From the NCBI GenBank assembly GCA_937967645.1, contig CALBTT010000101.1, forward strand, positions 1 to 56,045: DNA of 56,045 bases, given 5' to 3'. Numbering within the stretch: the first letter of the stretch is position 1; every line of letters begins with the position of its first letter. The notes under the pieces are model-generated. The model did no database searches and was not told where the DNA came from. It worked only from the letters and a program-made list of their open reading frames with translations. Made by a program: the position numbers and the translations under genes. Source of the DNA: an uncultured Zoogloea sp. GTDB taxonomy: Bacteria; Pseudomonadota; Gammaproteobacteria; Burkholderiales; Rhodocyclaceae. Of the stretch, positions 26,381 through 34,690 are shown one piece after another.

Positions 26381-27075
26381 GGCTGCCGGCGTTCGATGAA
26401 TTTCAGGAAGCGGTCGCTGGGGAGGGGGAAGCGCTCTCCGCTGGCCGACACATAGACTTCGGCGGCGGCCGTGCTGCGGGTGATCAGGGTGCTGGCGCCG
26501 ATGTAGCAGGCTTCCGCGATCTGCAGGTTGTCACCGATCGCCGCATTGATGCCGATGAAGGTGTTGGCGCCGATCGTCGTCTCGCCCGCCACGGCGACGC
26601 CGGCGTTGATCCAGCAGTTGTCACCGATGCGGCAGCCGTGGCCGATGTTGGTGTTGCTGCAGATGAAGGTGGAGTTGCCGATCGAGGTGCCCGGGTGCAC
26701 CGAGACATGGTCGAGCAGCACGATGTTCTCGCCCAGCTTGAGGTTGTCATGCACCACCACCGACGGATGGATGTAGTTGATGAAGCGGTAGCCCTTGCCC
26801 TTGGCCTCTGCGTAGCGGGCCGCGCGGACGCGGTTCATGTCCACGAAGCCGACCGCGATGAGCATGGCGTAGTCGCTCGGTGGGTAGAGGGCCTCGAGCT
26901 CCTCGAAGGGGACGATCGGCACGCCTTCGTAGGCTGGCTCGGTGATCAGGGCGCGGTCCACCGTGAATGCCACCACCCGGTGCGTGGGGCGCATGAAGTG
27001 GAAGAGCATGCGCGCAATCTGCCCGTTGCCGTAGATCAGCACTTCGGGGAGGGGGGCGTCCGGGCGGAGACTCAT
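26377..27075 (-). CDS. PglD/NeuD-type sugar O/N-acyltransferase
   Basis: A 232-aa protein. The N-terminal Rossmann-like PglD domain (EVLIYGNGQIARMLFHFM) is followed by a left-handed beta-helix of hexapeptide repeats (about 95-205: IHPSVVV, LGENIVLLDHV, IGDNCWINAGV). These trimeric enzymes acylate the amino group of 4-aminosugars or an O-position. It lies directly after a DegT aminotransferase with ATGA overlap, so the aminotransferase product is the likely acceptor. The acyl donor may be the local acyl-ACP rather than acetyl-CoA (inferred). Confidence 0.9.
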   Translation of the reverse strand: MSLRPDAPLPEVLIYGNGQIARMLFHFMRPTHRVVAFTVDRALITEPAYEGVPIVPFEELEALYPPSDYAMLIAVGFVDMNRVRAARYAEAKGKGYRFINYIHPSVVVHDNLKLGENIVLLDHVSVHPGTSIGNSTFICSNTNIGHGCRIGDNCWINAGVAVAGETTIGANTFIGINAAIGDNLQIAEACYIGASTLITRSTAAAEVYVSASGERFPLPSDRFLKFIERRQP

Positions 27076-28190
27076 CGTGCGGTGTGGAGGATGTCCAGGA
27101 TGGAGGCCAGGTCGTCGTCGGTCAGCGCCGGGTGGATGGGCAGGCAGATCACCTGGTCGGCGATCCGGTGCGCATTGCCCAGGCGCTCCGGGTGTGCGCT
27201 GGGCAGTCCCCGGTACATGGGGAAGGAGCTGATCAGTGGGTAGAAATAGCGCCGCGCGTGGATGTCATTGGCCTTCAGACGCTCGAACAGGGTGTCCCGG
27301 CTGATGGGGTGCTCCGCGGACACCAGCACCGGGCAGTAGGCGTGGTTCCAGCCGGTGTCGGCGGGCGGTTGCAGCAGCGTCAGGGTCGGGATGTCCGCCA
27401 GGGCCTCCGCGTAGCGCCGGTAGATGGCGGCGCGGGCCTCCAGGGCGGCGTCGATGTGCTTGAGCTGGAGCAGGCCCATGGCGGCCTCCACCTCGTTCAT
27501 CTTGCCGTTGATGCCGGGGGCGACCACCGTCACCTCGTCGGCGAAGCCGAAGTTCTTGAGGTAGTCGATGCGCTGCTTGATCTTGGCATTGGGGCAGATG
27601 ATGGCGCCACCCTCGAAGGTGTTGAAGACCTTGGTGGCGTGGAAGCTGAGGATCGACAGGTCGCCGTAGCGCAGGATGCTCTCGCCGCGGCGGCGCACGC
27701 CGAAGGCGTGGGCGGCGTCGTAGATGACCTTGAGCCCGTAGGTGTCGGCGATCTGCTCGATGCGCTCCATGTCGCAGGGGAAGCCATAGCAGTGCACCGG
27801 CAGGATGGCCGTGGTGGCGGGGGTGATGGCCTCCTCGATGCGTCGCGGATCGAGGTTGCAGGTGACCGGGTCGATGTCCACGAAGACCGGTTTGATGCCG
27901 TTCCACAGCAGCGAGTGGGTGGTGGCCGCGAAGGTGTAGGGGGTGGTGATCACCTCGCCACTGATGCGCAGGGCCTGCAGGGCCGTCACCAGGGCCAGGG
28001 TGCCGTTGGCGAACAGGCTCAGGTGCTCCACGCCCAGGTAGGCGGCCAGTTCGGCCTCCAGCTGCTGGTGGAAGGGGCCGCTGTTGGTCAGGCGCTTCTT
28101 GTCCCAGATCGCCTGCAGGTAGGGCATGAACTCGTCCAGGGGCGGCAGATGCGGCTCGGTGACGTAGATCGGCGCGGTGGGTTTGTTCAC
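27072..28190 (-). CDS. DegT/DnrJ/EryC1 sugar aminotransferase
   Basis: A 372-aa PLP-dependent aminotransferase for keto-sugars. It retains the catalytic Lys in LSFHATKVFNTFEGG (about residue 184), in contrast to the Lys-less RfbH homologue in the same cluster. PFTFAAT-like YTFAATTHSLLW and VYDAAHAFG-type IYDAAHAFGV blocks are present. The GTG start overlaps the stop of the upstream 33-codon ORF (GTGA), which suggests translational coupling. With the next gene it forms a pair typical of acylated 4-amino-4,6-dideoxyhexose (VioA/VioB-like) synthesis. Confidence 0.93.
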   Translation of the reverse strand: MNKPTAPIYVTEPHLPPLDEFMPYLQAIWDKKRLTNSGPFHQQLEAELAAYLGVEHLSLFANGTLALVTALQALRISGEVITTPYTFAATTHSLLWNGIKPVFVDIDPVTCNLDPRRIEEAITPATTAILPVHCYGFPCDMERIEQIADTYGLKVIYDAAHAFGVRRRGESILRYGDLSILSFHATKVFNTFEGGAIICPNAKIKQRIDYLKNFGFADEVTVVAPGINGKMNEVEAAMGLLQLKHIDAALEARAAIYRRYAEALADIPTLTLLQPPADTGWNHAYCPVLVSAEHPISRDTLFERLKANDIHARRYFYPLISSFPMYRGLPSAHPERLGNAHRIADQVICLPIHPALTDDDLASILDILHTAR

Positions 28191-28288
28191 GATGGGTAGG
28201 CCCCCGGGAAGTGGAGCAGCAGGAAGAAAGGCACCGTCCCGTGCCGGGTGGCAGGGCGGGGCTGGGCGTGCGGGTGGTCCAGGCTCAT
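28187..28288 (-). CDS. Small 33-codon ORF coupled to both neighbours
   Basis: This ORF starts with ATG overlapping the Nudix stop (ATGA) and ends with TGA overlapping the DegT GTG start (GTGA). It fills the only gap in this run exactly. The product is Pro/His/Arg-rich at first, then has a short hydrophobic stretch TVPFFLLLHFPGAY. I recognise no family. It may be a real small protein or a coupling device that keeps ribosomes moving into the GTG-initiated aminotransferase. Confidence 0.5.
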   Translation of the reverse strand: MSLDHPHAQPRPATRHGTVPFFLLLHFPGAYPS

Positions 28289-28836
28289 GGCTTTCCCCCC
28301 TCGGTGGTGGGGCGGCTGCGGTTGATGTCCGGGATGTAGATGCGCTGCTGGGCGATCAGGTCTTCAGGGGCGCGCTCATGCCAGGCCCAGTCCCCGTTGC
28401 GCGGCGCCTCGGGCGTGAAGCGCCGGCTGTCGTCGAGCGGCGAGGTCAGGCGGCAGGCGTACAGCAGCGAAATGAAATGGCCGCGGACGTCCCGTTGCGG
28501 GTTGGTGATCTCATGCAGGCCGATGGGGCTGTCGCCGGCGCTTACCGTGGCGCCCAGCTCGCCGGCGGCCACGGCGGCGATGCGGCTGGCGGCGCTTTCC
28601 TTGAAGCGGATGATGCCGCCCGGGATGTGCCAGCCCGGGCCGTAGAAGCGGTCATGGCGCCAGGTGAGGAGGGTGCGCCCGGCGGCGTCCTGGATCAGCA
28701 GGTCCACGTTGATCATCGGGGTGAGGCTGCTGGCCAGCAGGAAGACTTCCTCGGGCAGGCCGCGGGTGGCCGAGCCCACCGCCTCGCGGATCGTCGCGAT
28801 GGCGGCTTGCAGGGCGTCGGGGGCGATGCCGCTCAT
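28285..28836 (-). CDS. Nudix protein resembling GDP-mannose mannosyl hydrolase
   Basis: A 183-aa Nudix-fold protein. The Nudix-box region starts GGIIRFKES, but the usual REUxEE part reads AVAAGE, so most catalytic acids are missing. GDP-mannose mannosyl hydrolases (GMM/WcaH) also have an altered box, and the surrounding FYGPGWHIPGG and LTPMINVDLLIQD resemble them. It may hydrolyse a nucleotide sugar or act as a binding protein. ATGA overlap with the upstream methyltransferase fixes the start at 28836. Confidence 0.83.
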   Translation of the reverse strand: MSGIAPDALQAAIATIREAVGSATRGLPEEVFLLASSLTPMINVDLLIQDAAGRTLLTWRHDRFYGPGWHIPGGIIRFKESAASRIAAVAAGELGATVSAGDSPIGLHEITNPQRDVRGHFISLLYACRLTSPLDDSRRFTPEAPRNGDWAWHERAPEDLIAQQRIYIPDINRSRPTTEGGKP

Positions 28837-29984
28837 GGGCCCTCTCCGGCGTCGGTGGTGTGCAGGGCGTTGTCGCGCAGCACGGCCACCTGGAAGCGCG
28901 TGCCATGGCGCTGGGCGATGAGGCGGGCGACCTCGTCCGAATAGCTGGCGGCGAGCACGATCACCGCATCCACTTCGCCCTCGTCGAGACGCTCGGGGGC
29001 GACGATGGGCAGGTGGCTGGCGGGGGTGAAGCGGCCCTGCTTGAAGGGGGCGGAGTCCACCACGTAGCGGATGCGCGGGGCAATGCCGAGCAGGCTGATC
29101 AGGGCCAGGGCCTGGTGGCCGGCCCCCCAGATCGCCACGCGGCCGGCGTCGAAGCGCTCGAGGAAGGTGTCGAAGGCGGTCTGCAGTCCGGCCTGGGCCT
29201 GCCGCAGGGGGGACAGGTCGAGGGGGGCACGTTTGCGCACGGTGGCCGACAGTACGTAGCCGTGCCACTCCGAGCGGCATTCCAGCACGTCGAAGCCGTT
29301 GCCCTCCAGCAGGTGGGTGAGGCTCTGCCGGGTGAAGTAGAAGAGGTGGTCGGGGATGAACTCGGCGAACAGCCGGGTCCGCAGGATCATGTCGAAATCC
29401 GGGACCTCGACCAGACCGGTGGCGCCCGGCGCGAGGTTGGCGGCGATGCCCCGCAGCGTGAGGTGGGCGCTCGGGATGTGTTCGAGGAAGTTGAGGATCG
29501 CAAAGCCATCGAAGGGGCCCTCGTCGAGGCGGGTCCCGGGGCCGTCGATGAAGCCCTGGCGGACCCGCAGTCCGGCCGCCTGGCAGGCGTCCACCGCGGC
29601 ACCGGCCTGTTCGATGCCGAAGGCGTCGGCACCGGCCTCGCCGAGCAGGGCCAGGTATTCACCACGGCCGCAGCCCACCTCCAGCACCTTGCGTCCGGCC
29701 AGGCCGTGGTCGCCGATCCAGCGTCCGAACTGGTCGAGGCGGAAGGCCCGCATCTCCGGTGAGATGCCTGCGGCACGGATCACCTCCCGCCAGTAGGGCA
29801 CCGGTTCGATGGGCAGCTGGACCAGGCCGCAGCCGCCGCACTGATGGAGCGCCAGATCCACCCCGGAGTCCTCGGCCAGGCGTTCGGCGGTGGGCAGGCC
29901 CTGGGCGGCCGCCGGCATCCGCCGCTGGACCAGCAGCGGTTCGGGGAGCAGCGGATGGGCGCAGATGCGGCAGGTGGCGTGCAT
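28833..29984 (-). CDS. Sugar C-methyltransferase-like protein (zinc site, SAM domain, C-terminal Rossmann)
   Basis: A 383-aa protein with three parts. The N-terminal zinc-binding module has Cys5-X2-Cys8 and Cys49-X2-Cys52. The SAM methyltransferase domain (about 95-230) contains GRKVLEVGCGRGEYLALLG. The C-terminal domain (about 285-375) contains GRVAIWGAGHQALALI and VVDSAPFKQGRF. This is the layout of C-methyltransferases of deoxysugars (TylC3 type). It therefore probably adds a methyl branch to a keto-deoxysugar. It overlaps the Nudix gene and follows the ThDP enzyme by 9 bases. Confidence 0.86.
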   Translation of the reverse strand: MHATCRICAHPLLPEPLLVQRRMPAAAQGLPTAERLAEDSGVDLALHQCGGCGLVQLPIEPVPYWREVIRAAGISPEMRAFRLDQFGRWIGDHGLAGRKVLEVGCGRGEYLALLGEAGADAFGIEQAGAAVDACQAAGLRVRQGFIDGPGTRLDEGPFDGFAILNFLEHIPSAHLTLRGIAANLAPGATGLVEVPDFDMILRTRLFAEFIPDHLFYFTRQSLTHLLEGNGFDVLECRSEWHGYVLSATVRKRAPLDLSPLRQAQAGLQTAFDTFLERFDAGRVAIWGAGHQALALISLLGIAPRIRYVVDSAPFKQGRFTPASHLPIVAPERLDEGEVDAVIVLAASYSDEVARLIAQRHGTRFQVAVLRDNALHTTDAGEGP

Positions 29985-29993
29985 GCGGGCGAT

Positions 29994-31817
29994 TCAGACC
30001 GGGCGGGGTGCCTCGAGGGATGCAGGCAGTAGCGGCACCAGCATCTCGGCCTTGAGGGTTTCCAGGGGCAGCAGGGGGCTCATGTCCTCCAGGGGCATCG
30101 AGACGATGGAGCCGTCTGCCCGCGGAATGGCGGCGCACTTGGGTTGCAGGCTCTCGTCGGCCACCAGGCGCACGTCGATCAGGCAGGGGCGGGGCAGGGC
30201 CTGGGCGCGGGCCAGGGCGCCGGCCAGGTCGGCGCAATCGTCGATGCGCAGGAAGGGCAGGCCGTAGGTCTCGGCGATCTTCTCCAGGTCGGGCATCAGC
30301 AGGCCGGAGGTCGGGCCGCTGCCCACGTAGCGCCCTTCGAAGTAGTTGCGCTGGGTGTTGCGGATGGAGGCGTAACCCCCGTTGTTCATGATGAACAGGC
30401 ACACCGGCAGCTTGAGGCCGGCCAGGGTGGCCAGCTCCTGCAGGTTGAGCTGCAGGCTGCCGTCGGACTCCACCGCCAACATGGGCTGGCGGTCGTTGCC
30501 AAGGCAGGCGCCGATGGCGGCCGGCAGGCCGTAGCCCATGGCACCCAGACCCGAGGTGAGGAAGCTGCGCTGCCCGGCCTTGTTCCGGAAGCCGGCGTAG
30601 AAGAACTCCACGGCCAGGCCGGAGCTGCCAGTGGCGATCAGGGTGTGCTCGGGCGCGGCGTCGGACAGGGCTTCGACGAAGTGGGCGTGGCCGATCGGGC
30701 CGCTGGCCGGGAAGACGCGTCCTTCGTTCTGGGTGTAGCGGGCCTTCCAGCTGGCGCAGCGGGCCCGCCAGTCGGCGGTGTCGCCGGTTTCTGCGCCGTC
30801 GAGGAGGGCCTCGATGAAGGCCCCGGCGTCCATCGCCAGGGGCTGGTCGATGGCCATCTCGAGCTTGTTGGCCAGCTCGTTGGGGTCCACATCCACCACC
30901 ACCTTGCGCGCCGCACGGGCGAAGCCCTTGGGGTTGTAGGCGGTGACGATCATGTCGAGGCGGGCGCCGATGGCGATCAGCAGGTCACAGTTCTGCACCG
31001 CGAAGTTGGCGGCACGGGCGGCCACCACGCCGGGGCGGCCGATGTTGAGCGGGTGCGCGTAGGGCAGCAGGTCGAGGGCGTTCCAAGTGAGCACGGCGGG
31101 CACCTGCAGGCGGTCCACCAGCTGGCGGAAGGCCTCTGCGGCACCGGACAGGCGCACCCCGTGGCCGGCCAGGATCAGCGGGCGCCGGGCCTGGGCGAGC
31201 AGCGCGCGCACGGCGGCCAGGTCCGGGCTTGCCGCGGTGTCGGCGGCGGGCGGCGTCCAGCCGGGCAGGCTGTCGGGGTCGATGGGGGCGGCCTGGACGT
31301 CGAGGGGCACGTCGATCCACACCGGGCCGGGGCGGCCGCTCTTCATCAGGTGCAGAGCCTGCTCCAGGTGGCGGCGGACGCTCTGCGGGTCGTCCAGGGT
31401 GACGGCGTACTTGGTGATGGAGCGCACCAGCGGCACGATGTCCACCTCCTGCACGCCCCCCTGGCGGATGGGCCGGCCGTTGAGGCGGTCGGGCCGCTTG
31501 GCCTGGCCGGAGAGCACCAGCATGGGGACGGAGTCGATCCAGGCGCCGGCCACCGGGGTGATGGCGTTGGTGGCGCCGGGGCCGGTGGTCACCATGGTCA
31601 CCCCGAAGCCCGGGTTGCCGGCGTTGCCGGTGCGCCCGGCGGCTTCGGCGGCGATGGCGCAGGCCTGCTCGTGGTGGCAGGGCACGGCGGCCAGGCGGGG
31701 TTCGCAGGCCACTGCGTCGTTGAGGTACATGGCGCCGCCACCCGGCAGCATGAACACATGCCGGATGCCTTCATCGGCCAGGCGGCGCAGGATCCAGTCG
31801 GCTACGCGGATCGTCAT
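29994..31817 (-). CDS. ThDP-dependent acetolactate synthase-like enzyme, YerE-type candidate
   Basis: A 607-aa thiamine-diphosphate enzyme. The N-terminal PYR domain has catalytic Glu50 in CHHEQACAIAAE, the central domain is about 195-330, and the C-terminal PP domain has ESDGSLQLNLQELATL...NNGGYASI as the ThDP-Mg site, with the usual GDG changed to SDG. In general it resembles acetolactate synthase, but next to rfbFGH homologues the better analogy is YerE, which attaches a two-carbon unit from pyruvate to a CDP-3,6-dideoxy-4-ketohexose in yersiniose synthesis. That assignment is inference. It lies 6 bases after the NeuB-cupin gene. Confidence 0.85.
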   Translation of the reverse strand: MTIRVADWILRRLADEGIRHVFMLPGGGAMYLNDAVACEPRLAAVPCHHEQACAIAAEAAGRTGNAGNPGFGVTMVTTGPGATNAITPVAGAWIDSVPMLVLSGQAKRPDRLNGRPIRQGGVQEVDIVPLVRSITKYAVTLDDPQSVRRHLEQALHLMKSGRPGPVWIDVPLDVQAAPIDPDSLPGWTPPAADTAASPDLAAVRALLAQARRPLILAGHGVRLSGAAEAFRQLVDRLQVPAVLTWNALDLLPYAHPLNIGRPGVVAARAANFAVQNCDLLIAIGARLDMIVTAYNPKGFARAARKVVVDVDPNELANKLEMAIDQPLAMDAGAFIEALLDGAETGDTADWRARCASWKARYTQNEGRVFPASGPIGHAHFVEALSDAAPEHTLIATGSSGLAVEFFYAGFRNKAGQRSFLTSGLGAMGYGLPAAIGACLGNDRQPMLAVESDGSLQLNLQELATLAGLKLPVCLFIMNNGGYASIRNTQRNYFEGRYVGSGPTSGLLMPDLEKIAETYGLPFLRIDDCADLAGALARAQALPRPCLIDVRLVADESLQPKCAAIPRADGSIVSMPLEDMSPLLPLETLKAEMLVPLLPASLEAPRPV

Positions 31818-31823
31818 CGGGGC

Positions 31824-33320
31824 TTACATCCAGTAGGTGAGCCAGGTCTTGCGGTTCGGGTTTTGCGCAATGGCCGGGTCGGTGTAGTAGGAGTCGTTCT
31901 TGTCGTGGGTGGAGGAGATCTCCTCGAAGACCACCCCCCCGGTGGTCTGGAAGGTGTGCTTCACGCCACGGGCCACGGTGATCACGTCACCGGCGCGGGC
32001 CTCGCGCTGTTCGCCGTCCAGCCACAGGGTGAGCACGCCGTGGAGCACCACGAAGGTCTCTTCCTTCTTGAGGTGGTACTGCTCCGGGTGGGTCTGGCCG
32101 GGCAGCATGACCAGCAGCTTCTTGCAGTATTCGCGGTTCACCACGGTGACCATGGTCAGGCCGAACTCGTTGAAGCGCTCCAGGCCGTAGTGGTGGGAGA
32201 TCTCCAGGTCGGACTTGCCGGGCACCACCACGTTGCCGGCCTTGAGCAGGCCCTTCACGGCGGTGACGATCTCCAGCACCTGGCCGCGCAGCTGGGTTTC
32301 GTCCACCTGGGCGTGGCATACCGGCTGGCCGGCGGGGATGGCCTCGGTGGCCACGAAGCGGGCGTACTTGGACCAGTCGTTGGCGGTGAGCTGGCCGTCC
32401 ACCGGCGGGAAGGCGAATTCGATCATGTCGCCCGACAGCACCGTGCCGGCGGGGATGTCGCGGGTGCTGAACACGCCGCGGCGCAGGGACTGCAGGCTGG
32501 CCCGCTCGCCGGCGGAGGGCTGGTAGCGCTCGCCGCTGCCGCAGATGGCCCGGGCGCGCCGGCAGGCTTCGAGCCAGGCGCGGATCTGCTGCGGGTCGGC
32601 CGAGTAGGCGTTGGCGGCGTACTTGTCGGTGGGCAGGACCACGTGCTTCTCGAAGACGCTGGCGCCCTTGGCCAGGGCCAGGCCGACGGCCAGGGTGTTG
32701 TCGGGGGACTCGTGGGTGGAGTAGCCGATCCGCACCCCGGGGTAGCGCGCGCGCAGCAGCTCGATCTGGTTGACCTGCAGGGCGGCGTCGGGGGTCGGGT
32801 ACTCGGCCACGCAGTGCATCAGGGTGAAGTCCTTGCCCCGGTGCAGGAAGAAGCTGGTGACGTTGTCGATCTCTTCCAAGGTGGCGCCGGCGGTGGAGGC
32901 GATCACCGGCTTGTCGGCCTGGGCGATGCGCTCGAGCAGCGGCCAGTCGGTGAAGGAGCAGCTGGCGATCTTGATGGTGTGGATGCCATGGGCTTCGATG
33001 CGCGTCACCGAGTTCTCGTCGAAGGGCGTGCACACGGTGATGAAGCCCTGGGCATCCATCTCGGCGACGAGGGCGCGGAAGGCTTCGTCGGAGAGCCGGG
33101 TCTCCTCGAAGCGCTTGACGTACTTGATGTCGTCGCGGCCCCGCGCAGAGGCGTGGATGAAGGTGTCCAGGTCGCGGTACTGCAGCTTGAAGGCGAAGTC
33201 GAACTCGTCTTCGAAACCGCGGCAGGCCTCGCGGATCGCCCGGATGGTGGCGATGCCGTGGGGCAGGTCGCCCATGTGGTTGTTGGCCATTTCATAGACC
33301 ATCAGGGGCTTGGTGCTCAT
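31824..33320 (-). CDS. NeuB/SpsE-type PEP-condensing synthase fused to a cupin domain
   Basis: A 498-aa fusion. Residues 1-255 are a NeuB TIM barrel (MVYEMANNHMGD, FAFKLQYRDLDTFI, IKIASCSFTDWPLL, HCVAEYPTP, IGYSTHE, FEKHVVLP). Residues 285-345 are the SAF/antifreeze-like domain (LRRGVFSTRDIPAGTVL). About 390-475 is a cupin barrel (HPEQYHLKKEETFVVLHG, DVITVARGVKHTF) with metal-binding His/Glu. NeuB enzymes condense PEP with a hexosamine or similar sugar to give nonulosonic acids. No CMP-sugar synthetase or UDP-sugar hydrolase for a standard sialic-type pathway is present here. ATGA overlap with rfbH sets the start. Confidence 0.9.
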   Translation of the reverse strand: MSTKPLMVYEMANNHMGDLPHGIATIRAIREACRGFEDEFDFAFKLQYRDLDTFIHASARGRDDIKYVKRFEETRLSDEAFRALVAEMDAQGFITVCTPFDENSVTRIEAHGIHTIKIASCSFTDWPLLERIAQADKPVIASTAGATLEEIDNVTSFFLHRGKDFTLMHCVAEYPTPDAALQVNQIELLRARYPGVRIGYSTHESPDNTLAVGLALAKGASVFEKHVVLPTDKYAANAYSADPQQIRAWLEACRRARAICGSGERYQPSAGERASLQSLRRGVFSTRDIPAGTVLSGDMIEFAFPPVDGQLTANDWSKYARFVATEAIPAGQPVCHAQVDETQLRGQVLEIVTAVKGLLKAGNVVVPGKSDLEISHHYGLERFNEFGLTMVTVVNREYCKKLLVMLPGQTHPEQYHLKKEETFVVLHGVLTLWLDGEQREARAGDVITVARGVKHTFQTTGGVVFEEISSTHDKNDSYYTDPAIAQNPNRKTWLTYWM

Positions 33321-34690
33321 AGGTCGACTCCCGTGAAGCTGCGGATGTGCGCGGCGGTGTAGTCCAGCTGGGCTTCGCTGAGCCCCGGCCACACGCCGAT
33401 CCAGAAGGTGTCCCGCATGATGCGGTCGGCCACCGGCAGTTCGCCGACGACCCGGTAGTGGCGGCCTGCCATCGAGGGCTGGCGGGTCAGGTTGCCGGCG
33501 AACAGCAGGCGGGTGCCGATCTTGTGCTGGTCCAGGTATTCCAGGAGGTCCACCCGGTTGACCCCGGCTTCGGGGCGCAGGGTGATCGGGTAGCCGAACC
33601 AGGACGGATCGCTGCCCGGGGTGGCCTCCGGCAACACCAGGACATCCCGGGCGTCGTCCAGGGCTGCCGTGAGGTGCTCGAAATTGCGCTTGCGGGCGGC
33701 GATGAAGTCTTCCAGCCGGTCCAGCTGCGCCAGCCCGCAGGCGGCCTGCATGTCGGTGATCTTGAGGTTGTAGCCGATGTGGCTGTAGGTGTACTTGTGG
33801 TCGTAGCCGGGCGGCAGGCTGCCCAGTTGCCAGCCGAAGCGCTTGCCGCAGGTGTTGTCGCAGCCGGGCTTGCACCAGCAGTCGCGGCCCCAGTCGCGGA
33901 AGGATTCGGCGATCTGGCGCAGCTGCGGGTCGCTGGTCAGCACCGCGCCACCTTCCCCCATGGTGATGTGGTGGGCCGGGTAGAAGGACAGGGTGGCGAG
34001 GTGGCCGAAGGTGCCCACCTTGCGGCCCTTCCAGGTGCTGCCGAGGGCGTCGCAGCAGTCTTCCACCAGCCACAGGCCATGAGCCTCGGCGAAGGCGCAG
34101 ACGGCGTCCAGGTCGAAGGGGTTGCCCAGGGTGTGGGCGATCATGATGGCTTTGGTGCGTGGCGTCAGGGCCGCCTCCAGCATCGTCACGTCGATGTTGT
34201 AGCCGGGCAGGCTGGCGTCCACGAAGACCGGCACGGCGCCGTTCTGGATGATCGGATTGACCGTGGTGGGAAAGCCCGCCGCCACGGTGATGACCTCGTC
34301 GCCCGGGCGGATCGCCCGTTCGCCGAGCTTGGGCGAGGTGAGGGTCGAGAAGGCCACCAGGTTGGCCGACGAGCCGGAATTGACGGTGAGCGCGAAGCGG
34401 GTGCCGACGAAGCCGGCGAGCCGCGCCTCGAAGGCGTCGTTGAAGCGCCCGGTGGTGAGCCAGGCGTCCAGGGCCGCGTCGATCATGGCGTCCTTTTCCG
34501 GATCGCCGACGACCTTGCCCGAGGGGGGCACCGGGTCGATGCCGGGGCGCCAGGCGCCTGGTGTGGCGGCGCTGCGGGCCGGACGGACGATGACCTCGAG
34601 CGCCTGGCCGGCCAGTTCGGGGTGGGCGGAGAGGTCCAGTTCGAGGCGGCCGTCAGCGCCGGGGGTGAGGGTCTTGCGGAGGAGGCTCAT
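33317..34690 (-). CDS. rfbH: CDP-4-keto-6-deoxyglucose 3-dehydratase (RfbH/AscC-like)
   Basis: A 457-aa PMP- and [2Fe-2S]-dependent enzyme that removes the C3 hydroxyl from CDP-4-keto-6-deoxyglucose. It is a DegT-fold protein in which the PLP Lys is replaced by His in FYPAHHITMGEGG, as in E1. The iron-sulfur Cys set is visible in DCWCKPGCDNTCGKRF. The length is a little above the family's ~437. It normally needs a ferredoxin-type reductase (E3), which I do not see in the window. ATGA overlaps join it to rfbG upstream and NeuB-cupin downstream. Confidence 0.93.
   Translation of the reverse strand: MSLLRKTLTPGADGRLELDLSAHPELAGQALEVIVRPARSAATPGAWRPGIDPVPPSGKVVGDPEKDAMIDAALDAWLTTGRFNDAFEARLAGFVGTRFALTVNSGSSANLVAFSTLTSPKLGERAIRPGDEVITVAAGFPTTVNPIIQNGAVPVFVDASLPGYNIDVTMLEAALTPRTKAIMIAHTLGNPFDLDAVCAFAEAHGLWLVEDCCDALGSTWKGRKVGTFGHLATLSFYPAHHITMGEGGAVLTSDPQLRQIAESFRDWGRDCWCKPGCDNTCGKRFGWQLGSLPPGYDHKYTYSHIGYNLKITDMQAACGLAQLDRLEDFIAARKRNFEHLTAALDDARDVLVLPEATPGSDPSWFGYPITLRPEAGVNRVDLLEYLDQHKIGTRLLFAGNLTRQPSMAGRHYRVVGELPVADRIMRDTFWIGVWPGLSEAQLDYTAAHIRSFTGVDL

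Noticed and set aside
30144..33362. A 1072-codon open frame on the plus strand
   Set aside because: It lies wholly antisense to the ThDP and NeuB-cupin genes. Its translation is Gly/Val/His/Gln-rich with no domain, the usual product of GC-rich DNA read in the wrong frame.
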